Below, piece after piece: positions 42,602-53,219 of a DNA stretch of 64,000 nucleotides (positions within the stretch are counted from its first letter, which is position 1; the number at the start of each line of letters is the position of its first letter). Under the pieces are notes generated by a model. That model was given only the letters and a program-made list of their open reading frames with translations, searched no databases and had not been told where the DNA came from. The position numbers were made by a program, and so were the translations under genes. This DNA comes from Heterocephalus glaber (taxonomy: Eukaryota > Chordata > Mammalia > Rodentia > Bathyergidae): the NCBI RefSeq assembly GCF_000247695.1, contig NW_004624849.1, positions 2,079,772-2,143,771 of the forward strand, written 5' to 3'.

Positions 42602-42715
42602 TTATTTTTGAGACAGAGTCTCAGTAAGTTTCCCAGTCTGGCCTCAAATTTGGAATCCTCCTGCCTAAGCCAACTGACTATGTGAGATTACAGGTAAAAG
42701 CCACCATGCCTGGCT
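42602..42715 (-). repeat. B1-type SINE, antisense
   Basis: 'gagacagagtctcagtaag' to 'ccaccatgcctggc'. Confidence 0.82.
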
Positions 42716-42730
42716 GCAATGCCAGTTTTA

Positions 42731-42830
42731 GGTTTTTGTTTTTGTTTTTGTTTTTCCGGTACCAGGGATCGAACTCAGGACCTTGCACTTGCAAGGCAGC
42801 CACGACACCACTGAGCTACATCCCCTGCAA
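42731..42830 (-). repeat. ID-type SINE, antisense, 14-bp TSD
   Basis: Reverse young ID, 'ggtaccagggatcgaac' to 'gagctacatcccctgc', with the direct repeat CAATGCCAGTTTTA at 42717-42730 and 42831-42844. Confidence 0.95.
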
Positions 42831-42981
42831 CAATGCCAGTTTTAAAGAGTATTTAGCTTATATGTTGAATCTCTGAAGTTACACAGTTTGTATTTTGTAG
42901 CTTGTACTTGCACATGTATTTTGTTCTTACCAAGGGGGGAATATACAAAACTAATCCAGCCATTTTGAATTCACTTCTTTG

Positions 42982-43090
42982 TTTGTTTTTTTGAGATAGG
43001 ATCCTGCTATATGGCCCAGGCTGGCATTAAATTCGAGATCTTCCTGCCTCTGCCTCCTGAGTGCTGGGATTACACATACGCAACAAGACA
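42982..43090 (-). repeat. B1-type SINE, antisense
   Basis: 'gagataggatcctgctatatg' to 'tgagtgctgggattacac'. Confidence 0.8.
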
Positions 43091-43607
43091 CCTGACTTTG
43101 AATTCGTTTTCTTAATATGTGCACATTCTACTTACTGGTTACTGATGAATAAGAAAGGCCTGAAAGGAAGGGGAACTGTGGGTTTCTGTGTCATTTTCCT
43201 TCTGTGTCATCATTTTCAGCATAAGTGGTTGTCTAATATGAAGAAGTACCTTGAATAAGAAAGGATGTAATACATTGCCTTACTCCTTCATGTTTCCTAC
43301 AATGCTACTGTCTTCTTTCTGGGCTCGAAGCAAGTTCTGGTTTGAATGGAAAGCATGACCTCTCAGGGCTGTCTGTGTTCAGCTTCCTCAGTCATGCATG
43401 TAGCATGCTTACCTTGTACTCCCTTAAAGTGTTGCCAAACTCCCAGATTCACAAGTCCTACAACTCATGGGGTATCACACAGTCTGTATGCAAATAGGGT
43501 GTCAAGAAAGGGTGGCATGTAACTGCATATCTCTTCTGTTGAGCCACTTGCTTCCTTGTTCCATTAGAGTTCACTTACAAAACCTAAGAAGTAAAATTAT
43601 TAAGAAT
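43091..43607. other. Unassigned intergenic sequence
   Basis: About 500 bases without recognised repeat or gene. Confidence 0.4.
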
Positions 43608-43968
43608 TTCAAGCTGGGCATAGTGGTACATGCCTGTAACCCCAGCACTCAGGAGTCTGAGGTAAGAGATCTCAGCAAGTTTGAGGCCAGCTTGGGCTAC
43701 ATAGTGAGTTCAAGGCCAGCCTGAATTACAAAGCAAGACCCTGTCTCAAAATGAAAACAAAAATAGCAAAAATGAATTTCAGAACCAGACATGGTGGTAT
43801 AATCCCAGCTACTTGGGAGGCTAAGGCAGGAGGATCTTCAGTTCAAGGCCAGTGTGGGCAATTGAGTGGGACCCTGTCTCAAAAAATAAAATAAAAAGGA
43901 TAGGGGAAGTTATTCAGTGGTAGAATACTTGCCTAACATGTGTAAGGCTCTGGATTCTATCCTCAGTA

Positions 43969-44010
<42 letters not shown>

Positions 44011-44280
44011 CAAGATGGAAACAGAAGAATCAGTGGTCCTTTTGAGCATGGATCACTGCGTGACTACCCAGGTCACATGAACATAAAGCCAAGCCAGATG
44101 ACAGAATAGGATTCAATGCAGAATTTATTTAACCAATCCTATAACAGTACATTTGGGTTTATTTTCCCCATATTTTCCTATTACAATGTTAACAAACAAG
44201 CAAACAAGGGCTGGGAATGTAGCTCAGTGGTAGAGCACATGCTTATCATGTTTGAGACCCTGGGTTCAATCTGCAGCACT
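43608..44280 (+). repeat. Two B1, ID, (CA)n, ID
   Basis: Sense B1 43608-43750 and 43783-43885, classic ID 43890-43965, CA run 43968-44008 and classic ID 44207-44280 ('aatgtagctcagtggtagagc'). Confidence 0.84.
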
Positions 44281-44809
44281 AAAACAGAACAAGATAACTA
44301 TATCATTAACCTGGGTATATGTAGAGAATCAAAAAACTGTAAAAGGAGAAAATATATATTTTAAAATGTTATTTTATATATTTTTTACATGAAAAAGCAG
44401 ATTTTAAAAAATTGTGGTGTTTCTCCATATTTGGCATAGCTAGCTAACATTTACTGCCAAGTCAGTACAAATGTGTGCTTTGGTAATACCACAACAGCAA
44501 ATTTAAATAAAAAATAGAAATGGAACATTTCCACACAAGATTTTAAATTCTGTCATTTCACTCTATAGGTAAAAAGACATTTTAAAAAGATTACAGAGTA
44601 TTATTCAAGAATAAAAAACTGCAACTTTTATTTTAAAACAGGAATCATTGGTTTTGTTATACATTTTTAAATTACTGTGATAAAAATAACGAAAAAGGTT
44701 CTTAATAATGCCATATACAATATAGTATAGATTTGTCCCCATTATATAACATCTGTTTAATATACAAAATAGAATATGGATACACTTGAATCTATATGTA
44801 ATTAAGCAG
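44281..44809. other. AT-rich sequence, no repeats recognised
   Basis: About 530 bases of AT-rich sequence. If the fragment at 44810-45130 is real, this would be where its 3' UTR lies on the - strand, but I cannot show that. Confidence 0.35.
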
Positions 44810-45130
44810 TTACTTTATGAGGGTGTTTTCAAACAGCCTTTCATCAGTAAATAAAATCCTCTTGGAGATTTCCTAGAGAGAAACTAATACTTTCCTGAAA
44901 ACCTGATCACTAATTGTTGGTGGACCAGGTTGATCAAAAGTAGTCCCGAATATGATAAAATTTCCATCCAAAGTGGTTTCAAGTGTCCGCTATACACTTG
45001 TATTTTCTCTTCCAACACTGAAAGCAGGCACATAACAACACATTCATCTACAGCTACAGTCAAGGGGATGACCAACCATGATCAAAGGCTACTATGATTC
45101 TTGAATTTTGAAAGATCAAAGTATAATATT
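44810..45130 (-). pseudogene. Possible broken coding fragment, unrecognised
   Basis: On the - strand, about 45 residues before the stop near 44816, one frame reads DGNFIIFGTTFDQPGPP and later RILFTDERLFENTLIK followed by TAA, with a single in-frame stop between. A second frame is open upstream (45075-44884). The residue mix looks more like protein than chance translation, and the sequence contains no SINE. It may be the end of a decayed processed pseudogene. I do not recognise the parent, and chance remains possible. Confidence 0.3.
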
Positions 45131-45295
45131 ATTGTTCATTTAGTTTTTAATTTTAGTCAATGTGCTCTGATACAAGCTCAGTTATAGTCTCTGACTGCAG
45201 TTCAAAGTTCTTCCTCATGAACAACCCTATGACAATCAGATAAACTGCTCCAAGTTTCCAAACTTCAGAGAATATATCACTGACAAATTCTAGGG

Positions 45296-45376
45296 CAGTG
45301 GTGTTGAACCTACAGCACACGTGCCACAGCCAGCTGTTTGTTATCATTGAAGTTTCTAAAAAGTTCGCCATCCCTG
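45296..45376. mobile_element. 81-bp hAT-like MITE, 8-bp TSD
   Basis: Starts 'cagtggtgttgaacc' and ends 'agttcgccatccctg', which are imperfect terminal inverted repeats (10 of 15). The perfect 8-base direct repeat TTCTAGGG lies at 45288-45295 and 45377-45384. CAG...CTG ends and an 8-bp TSD are hAT hallmarks. No coding capacity. Confidence 0.8.
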
Positions 45377-45384
45377 TTCTAGGG

Positions 45385-45440
45385 TGTTAAATAGTGCCTG
45401 CCACATAGCATATGCTCAATAAATATTTTGGGAGAATAAA
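45385..45440 (+). repeat. MIR/L2-like fragment
   Basis: 'gcctgccacatagcatatgc' then 'tcaataaatattt'. Confidence 0.6.
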
Positions 45441-45496
45441 TGAGTAAATTCCTAGAGGTATAATTGCCAAATTAAAAGTGTATTCCTTTATACTTT

Positions 45497-45945
45497 TTTT
45501 TGGTTTTTTGAGACAGGGCCTTGCTATATAGTTCAGGATATCCTTGAATTCACTGGGTAGCCCAGACTGGCCTTGAGCTTGCAGCAATATTCCTGCCTCA
45601 GCCTCCTGAGCATGGCTGGGATTACAGGAATGCACCACTACAAAACCCGATAATTTTGATGGGTATTGTGTAATTGCATTGTATAGATATTGGAAAAATT
45701 TGTATTTTCACCAATAGTGTAAACAATGACTATCCTTTCTATTCTATTGTCAACACAATATTACCAAACTGTTTATCTTTGTGATGATAGATGAAATGAT
45801 AATGGAGTTGTGTGTCTGTGTGTGGGGGGGTGGTTTTTGGTTAAGACAGAGTCTTGAAGGCTGGCCTTCAACTCACTATATAGCCTAGGCTGGCCTCGAA
45901 TTCATGGCAATGCTCCTGCCTCAGCCTCCCATATGCTGGGATCAA
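45497..45945 (-). repeat. Two antisense B1-type SINEs
   Basis: 45497-45640 ('gagacagggccttgctatat') and 45838-45945 ('ggccttcaactcactatatag'). The interval between holds no recognised repeat. Confidence 0.82.
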
Positions 45946-46054
45946 TGGAATTTTAAATGCATGTCTTTCAGATCAGTTGAGGGTGTTTTTATTCCTTTAA
46001 AAGCCACTTGTATTGTTTTTTCTATGAAATTCTGTCTAATACTTTCACCATTTT

Positions 46055-46680
46055 TCTATAGTGATTTTTTAAAAATACATTTTTATTGTAAAATAGTACA
46101 TACATACAGAAAAATATATAAGACTGTTGTGTATTTCAGAAAATACTTATAGAGAAAACACTGTGTTTCCATCACCTGGTCAAAAAATAGAAGCTGCTAG
46201 CCTTTAAGAACCACAGTTCAACCATTTTATGCTTAGATATTTGGGGTATGTCCAGTTTGTGACAATGAGGAACAATGCTGCTATGAATATTCTCGTTTCC
46301 AATTCTGGTACTTTAAATTCTACATTTTTTATTTGTTTGTTTTTTGAGACAAAGTCTTTCTATGTAGTTCAGGTTAGCCTTGAGCTCACTGTGTAGTCCA
46401 TGCTGGCCTTGAACTCATGGCAATCCTCCTGTCTTAGCCTTCCAAGTGCTGGGACAACAGGCATGTGCCACCATGCCTGCCTAAATTTTCTTATATATCT
46501 AGTAGTGGGATTGCTGGGACATAGAGCATGCATATCTTCAATTTTCTTGAATTACATCAAAGTCTTTTCTGAAGTGGTTGTACAAGTATATACTCCCACC
46601 AGCAGTGTACAAGGATTACTAGTCTTTATTAATTTGTAGGAGGTCTTTATATATACCCTTACGGAAATTAGCCCTTGGTA
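46055..46680 (-). mobile_element. Old L1 3' UTR, antisense, split by a B1
   Basis: Pieces 46055-46334 and 46483-46680 carry antisense L1 3' UTR wording: 'gaacaatgctgctatgaata', 'gtgggattgctgggac', 'actcccaccagcagtgtac'. An antisense B1 (46335-46482) splits them. Confidence 0.72.
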
Positions 46681-46943
46681 ATATGAGCAAATTTTTTTCT
46701 GAGTTTACAATGCCTTTAAAGGAACACTGATATTAGTCCCTTAGAGGAATGAAAAAAATACTGGAAGAAATAGAATATTCTGTGAAACATTTAAATGAAA
46801 AACAAGTATTTGGGGCTAATTTATTGCCCTTAATTTGCTACCACTTATGTCATTAATGCAAATAATTATGCCAGAAATTTTCATGGAATTACCTGGAATA
46901 CAAAATGCTAAATATAATGATAATGATAGTTAACAACTGTTTG
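46681..46943. other. Unassigned sequence
   Basis: Mostly AT-rich, no feature recognised. Confidence 0.4.
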
Positions 46944-46959
46944 GCTTGTGTCACTTTTT

Positions 46960-47063
46960 TTGTTTGTTTGTTTGTTTTGGTTTTTTTTTGGTTCTGGGGA
47001 TCAAACTTGGGACCTTGCACTTTCCAGGCAGGCGCTGGAACTACTGAGCTAAATTCCCAGCTC
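46960..47063 (-). repeat. ID-type SINE, antisense, TSD
   Basis: TTTG-rich tail, then 'ggttctggggatcaaac' to 'gagctaaattcccagc'. CTTGTGTCACTTTT lies on both sides (about 46944 and 47067). Confidence 0.9.
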
Positions 47064-47084
47064 CTCTTGTGTCACTTTTAAAAT

Positions 47085-47430
47085 CTATGTATTAACAAAT
47101 TTACTTCTCACAGCAACCCTAAGAGGTAGGAACCATTTTTACCCCATTTTACAAATAGGAAATAAAGAATTGGACTGAAGATGATTTCTAAGGGTGATAT
47201 AAGCAGAATTAAACAACTCAGGGAAAAGATTCTTAACTGATAAAGGTGTTTTCTTTTTATAATTTGTTTTCCTTCTTGGAAATGAATGATAACCCATCCT
47301 GGCCTCCTTTTTTCCATCCTCTCAGATCTGCAATATCTCAAGCGTGTTCTCTTGGCACCCTTCCTTTCTGGTGATCAACCCAGAGCCTCATACAAGCAAG
47401 CACTTTACACTGAGTTATATCCCCAGCTCC
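47085..47430 (-). repeat. MIR and old ID, antisense
   Basis: Antisense MIR 47085-47180 ('ccattttacaaatagg') and decayed reverse ID 47355-47430 ('gagttatatccccagc'). Confidence 0.68.
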
Positions 47431-47566
47431 TTCTTCAATTCTCACTCATATTTTCTTGTTCTTTGTGTCACGGGGATGTCAGACATCTGCAGGCATGAGT
47501 GGGAGCCAGAGGGTTTGGAGTCAGAAGAAGAAGAAAAGAGATAGGAAAGAGGGGTCAAGAAGTGTG

Positions 47567-47767
47567 GGGCCGTAGATTTAGCTCAGTGGTTTCACACCCT
47601 GCCTCACATGTGCAGGGTCCCGAATTTGATCCCTGTTACCAAAAAAAATAAAATAAAAAAATTGAACCAAGAAGTGTGTAGGGCTGGGGATGTAGCTCAG
47701 CAGCACAGTGCCTGCCTGGTAAGCGCAAGGCCCTGAATTTGATTCCCAGTACAAAAAAAAAAAAAAG
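47567..47767 (+). repeat. Two consecutive ID-type SINEs
   Basis: First ID 47567-47667 with TSD CAAGAAGTGTG at 47556-47566 and 47668-47678. A second ID starts within three bases of the right TSD (47681-47767, 'ggggatgtagctcagcag'). Confidence 0.92.
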
Positions 47768-48139
47768 TTTAGAAGGTGATAGGAATAATTATTTCTTTAG
47801 GGAAGTGTTTCTCAATCTGTGGTCCAAAGAAAAAAATATGCCTTTATTTTTGCTATAGTCCAAGAGAAAATTAGCATTTCCCTCAGTTACAAATAGATCA
47901 ACAAACCACAATAGAGTTAGCAGTTCCTGTGATCTTGTTATCAAGAGAAATCACAGATATTTTTATGATAGTTGTTGCAGATACCTTAAAATAACATTTA
48001 TGGACATTTATGACCTCAAATTATAGTGGTGTGTTATTACATTAATAAAATGGATGTATATTATAGTATACTTTTAAAAATATTTTGAAAATTATTTTAC
48101 TATAGATGGTTTCATTTAGATTCCTATGTATGTTTGTTA

Positions 48140-48245
48140 TGAATTTAAAAACAAGATGTGTTATGTACATGTACCAATTCCCCACAATGAATGTAATTAT
48201 TATGTACTGCAAATATATACCAAAGAAAAAAAAGAAAATAAAACA
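48140..48245 (+). repeat. LINE-tail family copy (second form)
   Basis: 'tgtgttatgtacatgtacc', 'aatgaatgtaattattatg' then 'accaaagaaaaaa'. The same 3' end type recurs at 1-50, 59315-59370, 61975-62110 and, reversed, 63385-63505. Confidence 0.68.
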
Positions 48246-48885
48246 AAATTCACACACTTACATTCTGAGAAGGGATCCAGATGTACTACCAGATTGCCAA
48301 AAGGTCTGTGGTGTGAAAAAATTAAGAATTCTGATTTTCAGGTATTTTTCTGGATTTTCATTCTTACTGTCACATGATTACCAGGGCCTAAGCAGAGTCC
48401 CTTAAGTGAACCGTAAGATCTGTGTTGCTCTTATAGTTTTATTATTGTTTTGCCAGAGAACTTTGCTCCTTTAATTTTCATGCAGCTTTCCTATTTTCTT
48501 TTTCATCCTTTTGTCTTTAAATGTGGGTGCCTCTTTATTATTTTTTTCTTTAATTTTTCTGTTTTTATTTTTTGAAGCAAAACATTTACTGGTACACTTT
48601 AGATATACAACATTTTTGGGAAGTTTATCCGTTAGCATGTGATAGACTACTATATTTAGGTTGAAAACTCAGTATTTTCTCTAGTCCAGATTGTCCACCT
48701 TCTCTGAAGTTCCAGAATTCCAGTTGTCTCTGGACACCTCCACCGGGTTTACCTCTGGTATCTGGAACTGAATAAATTAAAAATTAAGATTCTTCCCTAT
48801 ATCTGCATGATGCCTGAATTTTGCTGTCTGTCCCCTAGTTTTGTGACCTAAAATTAAAAAATTTAAAATCTATTTTTAAAAATTT
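48246..48885. other. Unassigned AT-rich sequence
   Basis: No SINE and no coding-like frame. Confidence 0.4.
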
Positions 48886-49045
48886 TAATCTTTGTGAATG
48901 GTACAAAAATCAAAAGCTACAAAAGACATGCAATGAGATTGTCTTCCTCCCCCCTGATCCTCTAGGCACTCACATCCCCTCTCAGGAGGCAACCACTGTT
49001 ATCAGCCTTGAGAGTGATTTTTGATTCCTTCCTACACAATATCAG
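48886..49045 (-). repeat. Old L1/L2-like fragment
   Basis: 'tgaatggtacaaaaatcaaaag' region then 'ctctcaggaggcaaccactg' and 'tatcagccttgagag', a pattern of ancient LINE 3' ends. Confidence 0.5.
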
Positions 49046-49479
49046 CTGTATCTCAAGTCCTTCCTTGTCTGTGAGATGTGTGCCCTTTCCTCTCTAGGCC
49101 CTCATGATCTTCTATCTGGTTGACTTTAGAGATAAAAATATTTGTTTGTGTATATTTTATATACATATAAAATCTCCCCCTATGGCCTTCCGGCCTAGAG
49201 TTTTCATCACGTCGCTTCCTGGATGAAGAACCTAGAAGGGTGAGGGGGCAGGGGTTGGGGGTGATGGAGAGGACCTAAGAGACTCAGGTAGGGGTTTCGG
49301 ATTGGGCTATTGGTGTGAAGCACTGGGAGGATTCCTATTCCTTTTCCTCCCTCCTCAGGCCTCCTTCCAGTTCTCTGGTCCCAAAGCCTCTCATTTCCAA
49401 GGGCTGAGACAGAGACAGAGACAGCGAGATACACAGAGACAGAGACGCCGAGGCACCAGCATCCCTCTCCCCTTCTGTC

Positions 49480-50290
49480 CCGCCCCACCGCTCTGACGGA
49501 CATCTGCTCTCAGCCAACGGGGCTCACGATATGCCCTGGAAGAGCCAATGAGAGACAGAGGAGGGCGGAAGATTCCCCGCCCCCACTTCTAGGCTTGGTT
49601 GAGCCGTGCAGGTAGGTCCGGAGCTGGGGGAGCTGCCGTTGGCACTGGTGCCCCTGGGGGTGGGGGCACGAGTGGGTCGGGGTGATGGTGGGGAAGGAGA
49701 GGCGGCTCTTTCTGGGGAGCCCCGTGGGGGCGACGCAGACGGGAGGAGGGGGGCTGAGGGGCCCGGGAGGCGGGCGCCGCCGAGGGCCCTGGAAGCGGCG
49801 GGGCTGGGGGACGTGTGTGTGGGGCTCAGGGACCCCCTCCCGGCGCCCGCCCACTGGCCTGGGCCGGGGGCTGCTGACTGAGTGATTTCGGCCCTGGCTG
49901 CCCCGGGGGCGGGCCGGGGCTTGGGGCGCCGAGCGGAGCCGGGGGCTCCAGGCCGAGCCGAGGTGGGACGGACCGACGCTGTGAGGAAAGGAAGCTGCAT
50001 CCCGCGGGCCGCCCCCTTCTAGGCGAGCCGGGGCAGCAGCCGCCCGCCGGCGCCCCTGCCCAGAGCCCACTCCCCCCACCCCCCAACAATGGACCTGGAC
50101 AAGAGGAGGCGCCCCACTGCGGGAGGGTGTGTGTGTTGGGGGGGGTAGGTTTGGGACTAGGGTCCGAGGCGGGGGGAGGGGTGAGAACTCGGTCTCTCCC
50201 CTTTTGGTTCTCCCGCTGTGTTTGGAGGTGGGGATCACGGGTTTGGGGGGCTCTTAAACCTGCCTGAGACTTAGGTTACGGACCCCCCCC
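49480..50290 (+). promoter_or_regulatory. CpG-island promoter of a + strand gene (KANSL1 candidate)
   Basis: About 800 bases of very high G+C with many CpGs, the only such stretch in the window outside the ARL5B retrocopy leader. A CCAAT box (49545-49549, in agccaatgag) and a GC box ccccgccccc (49575-49584) stand in promoter order. Next comes a strong + strand splice donor, cag|gtaggt (exon end 49611). A later ATG at 50089 lies in 'aacaatggacctggac' but opens only a short frame. No protein start can be named. By recalled mouse gene order the next gene past the CDC27 3' end on the same strand is Kansl1, whose first exon is non-coding, so this is the leading guess. Candidate only. Confidence 0.7.
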
Positions 50291-50795
50291 CCCAGTTCTG
50301 ATGAGCCGTAAGGAAAGTGATGCCAACTCTTCGAAGTCGAAGAGACAAACTCATAGCTTCTAAGAATCTACTCCAGAGGTTTTTATAGTTTTTATTTTTA
50401 AAATAAGGATACTTCTTGAGTTTTCGAAATTTATTTTTAAAGAGGTGAGTGCAGTTATTTTTGGCCCTACTTGGGTAAGCCTCCATTTTAAGTGAAACAG
50501 TAACTGGTTAAGCTGGAATTTCATTCAGCTCTAGAATTTGAACGAGGATCCATCCTACAAGAGGTCATTTAGTCCATCCTCCTGTCTCCATACAAAAATT
50601 AAGTTATTTGGTCAGCTTTTAAAGATCTCTAGGAAAGAGGGGTCTTTTATTTGCTTCTGGTATTCTGATTAAGAGTAGATTTTATTTTTCGTGTAGAATT
50701 GGCTCTGTAAGTATGATAAAACTTAGGACAGTTGGGATCATCAGAGGTTTTAAATTTACTAAATAAAATTAAGTGTGGCAAGGGCCTTTAAAAAT
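50291..50795. other. Intron-like sequence without repeats
   Basis: Follows the CpG island. No SINE until 50804 and no coding-like frame. Confidence 0.4.
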
Positions 50796-50803
50796 GATTA
50801 GTT

Positions 50804-50895
50804 GGGGGGCCGGGGATTTAGCTCAGTGGTTTCACTGCCTGCTGCGCAAGCGCAAGGACCCAAGTTCGATCCCCGGTACCAAAAAAAAAAAAAAA
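50804..50895 (+). repeat. ID-type SINE, young form, 8-bp TSD
   Basis: Near-consensus copy with a 15-A tail. GATTAGTT lies at 50796-50803 and 50896-50903. Confidence 0.95.
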
Positions 50896-51226
50896 GATTA
50901 GTTAACAAATCACCTTTCAGTAATGTTTGAAATACCCTGGATAATTTTTTTTTCCTCTCTGGGATTTTGGTTTTCTTATTCTTTGATAAGCAATTTTCTG
51001 TTATCTAAAATATAGCATTTCTTTTATATAAAATACATTTTTATACATATATGAAGATGCACATACACTCATTTGCTCTTTTTCAAAGGAGATTGTATCA
51101 TGTACCCCTTTTTAAGATGGTGAGGCAAATAAAATAGTACTTGAAATCTCTACATAGCTTAAACTGTTTGCATATTCTTGATTTTTTTTTTTTGAGGGGA
51201 ATCTAAATCAAAATCCTCTCTTTCAG

Positions 51227-51363
51227 ATACCTCCTTGAAACAAAAATTTTCCTACCTGTTTATTCTTGGTGACAGAAGGAATTACTAAGACTCTTTTTGC
51301 TCATTTCTGAGTATTGTCTGAACTATTCCTGACACTATGAATGCTACTTGGATGCCTTTTAAG
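51227..51363 (+). other. Candidate exon, probably 5' UTR
   Basis: 137 nt bounded by a good acceptor ('aaatcctctctttcag') and a consensus donor (aag|gtaaga), with no repeat in it, 1 to 1.6 kb downstream of the CpG island. It contains ATG at 51337 opening MNATWMPFK to the donor, which could be a short upstream frame or a start codon. Exon status is inferred from splice signals and position. No protein similarity is visible. Confidence 0.5.
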
Positions 51364-51427
51364 GTAAGATGTGTTATTTTTTACATTGCTAGCCTTTGTA
51401 ATTTTTTTCATAATCAAGAATATTCTG

Positions 51428-51509
51428 GGGCTGGGGATTTAGCTCAGTGGTTCTGGCACCTACCTCAAAAGCAGAAGGACCTGAGTTCAATCCTTGGTAC
51501 CAAAAAAAA
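51428..51509 (+). repeat. ID-type SINE, 12-bp TSD
   Basis: 'ggggatttagctcagtggttc' to 'caatccttggtacc'. AAGAATATTCTG lies at 51416-51427 and 51510-51521, just past the candidate exon. Confidence 0.94.
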
Positions 51510-51521
51510 AAGAATATTCTG

Positions 51522-52597
51522 CTTCTTGAATTTCTTCTTCTCTTCAATCTCCTTTTCCCTCAAAAATCATTATATTAGGTTCCTAGGATTTGTCTTGATA
51601 CTGTTCTTTGTTATTGGTGTTAAAATATGAAGTTCTCGTGTTAACTTTCATTGTAATGATGTGTTTATCTTTTTAACTTTAAAGTATGACAACCTGCATA
51701 CTTGTAAAATTCTGTTCCAGTCCTAGTAGAATGGGTTGGCAATTCAGTCTTCCAGGTCCACTTTCAAACAGGTACTTTAGAGTCATAGGTACTAGGGTGT
51801 GTCCCCTTCTTGCAAATCAGTGGCTGATTCATGTGTTACAAAAGATGTGTCATTAACCATTTGTTTACTCTGAAACTTCATATAGTATATTGGAACATTG
51901 TAAGACCTATTGGTTTATACATACAGTTCTTTGGAGAGTTCCCCTGCTGCCCCCTGGGCCATCTCATGAGATTTTACACTTCTTTTTAACAGGTAGCACT
52001 TGTGCCAAGTTTTAACTTATAAGTTAAACCTCATTTGGGCAGTGTGGATAGGTGACCTTTAGATGAAAAAGCTCCTGTTGGTGTGGGGGTTTTCCAGTCT
52101 TTTATGGCTCCTTCTAATCTCTACATAGATGGCCAGAGAACTCTCCATAAGAATTAAGCAGAGGGCAAAACTAAAGATATAGGGAGATAGTGGGAGGAAG
52201 GATGGAGAAAGAAAAAAGTGTTGGCAGCCCTCCACCAGCTTCACCTTCCTTTGGAGTTTCTAGCATGATGAAGATTGTTTTGTGGTAATCTGCTGTTCTA
52301 TGGAATTCCAGATTAATCCAGTGCCTAAATTAGAATGATGCAGTCTGTGTAACCTAAATATTTGGGCTTGTGGGAAATCTTTAAATAATATAGACTTGAG
52401 TTCTCATCGTTTATGTTTCAATTGCTATTGTTGGATAATGAGTGCTTATATTAGTATAAAAGAAGCCGAAGTGACACAGTTTTTCCAGCAGTTCTCCCTG
52501 TAGAGTTGGAGGGGTTACATGGGAAACAAAGCCGCCACAAGTCTTGAAGAGCACTGAGGAATTAGAGGGCCTTGTATAAGAGTGTTTCTTTTCTTTT
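51522..52597. other. Intron-like sequence, no repeats recognised
   Basis: About 1.1 kb with no SINE, which is unusual for this window. No splice-bounded reading frame stood out. Confidence 0.4.
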
Positions 52598-53219
52598 TTT
52601 CTTTGCAATGATGGAGATCAAACCCAGGGCCTTATACATTCTAGGCAAGTACCCTATCACTGAGCTACATCCCTAGCCCTTTTTACTTTTATTTATTTAT
52701 TTCACGGCACTGGGGATTGAGCCTGGATCCTTATACATGATAGGCAAGTGCGCTACCACTGAGCTACATCTTCAGCTCTTTTTTAAAAATTTTATTTTGA
52801 GATAGTCTGGCTAAGTTGCCTACACTGGCCTGCAATTTCTTATCCTTCTTCCTCAGCCTCTTGATAGGGGGTAGCTGGTGTTGTAGGCAAGTGGCCCACC
52901 CCACCAGACCCTTTTTGAGACAAGATCTTGCTAAATTGTCAGGCTGGCCTTAAACTTAGGATCCTCCTGCCTCAGCTTTCCACGTAGCAGGGGTTACAGG
53001 TGTACACCACCACAACTGGCTTTGTTTCTACTTATTTTTCTTGTTTCAGGTACTGGAGATTGAACTCAGGGATGCTCTACCACTGAGTTACATCCAGTCC
53101 TTTTTATTTTTGAGACATGGTCTCATTAAATTGCCCAGGCTGGCTAGGCTCGAACTTGCAATCCTCCTCTCTCAGCCTCTCAAGATGTAGCATTGCAGAC
53201 ATGTGCCACCAAGCCAGCT
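52598..53219 (-). repeat. Antisense SINE cluster: ID, ID, B1, B1, ID, B1
   Basis: Reverse ID 52598-52680, reverse ID 52703-52778, reverse B1 52788-52905, reverse B1 52912-53022, reverse ID 53045-53098 and reverse B1 53106-53219, all in one orientation. Confidence 0.82.

Noticed and set aside
50089..50140. ATG in 'aacaatggacctggac' as the protein start of the downstream gene
   Set aside because: It opens only a short frame and I recognise no protein beginning; the donor after it is weak. It may simply lie in the 5' UTR or intron.
49510..50238. Long open frame on the - strand (242 codons) across the CpG island
   Set aside because: Pro/Arg/Ser-rich translation typical of GC-rich DNA read in any frame; several overlapping frames are equally open and none has a domain.
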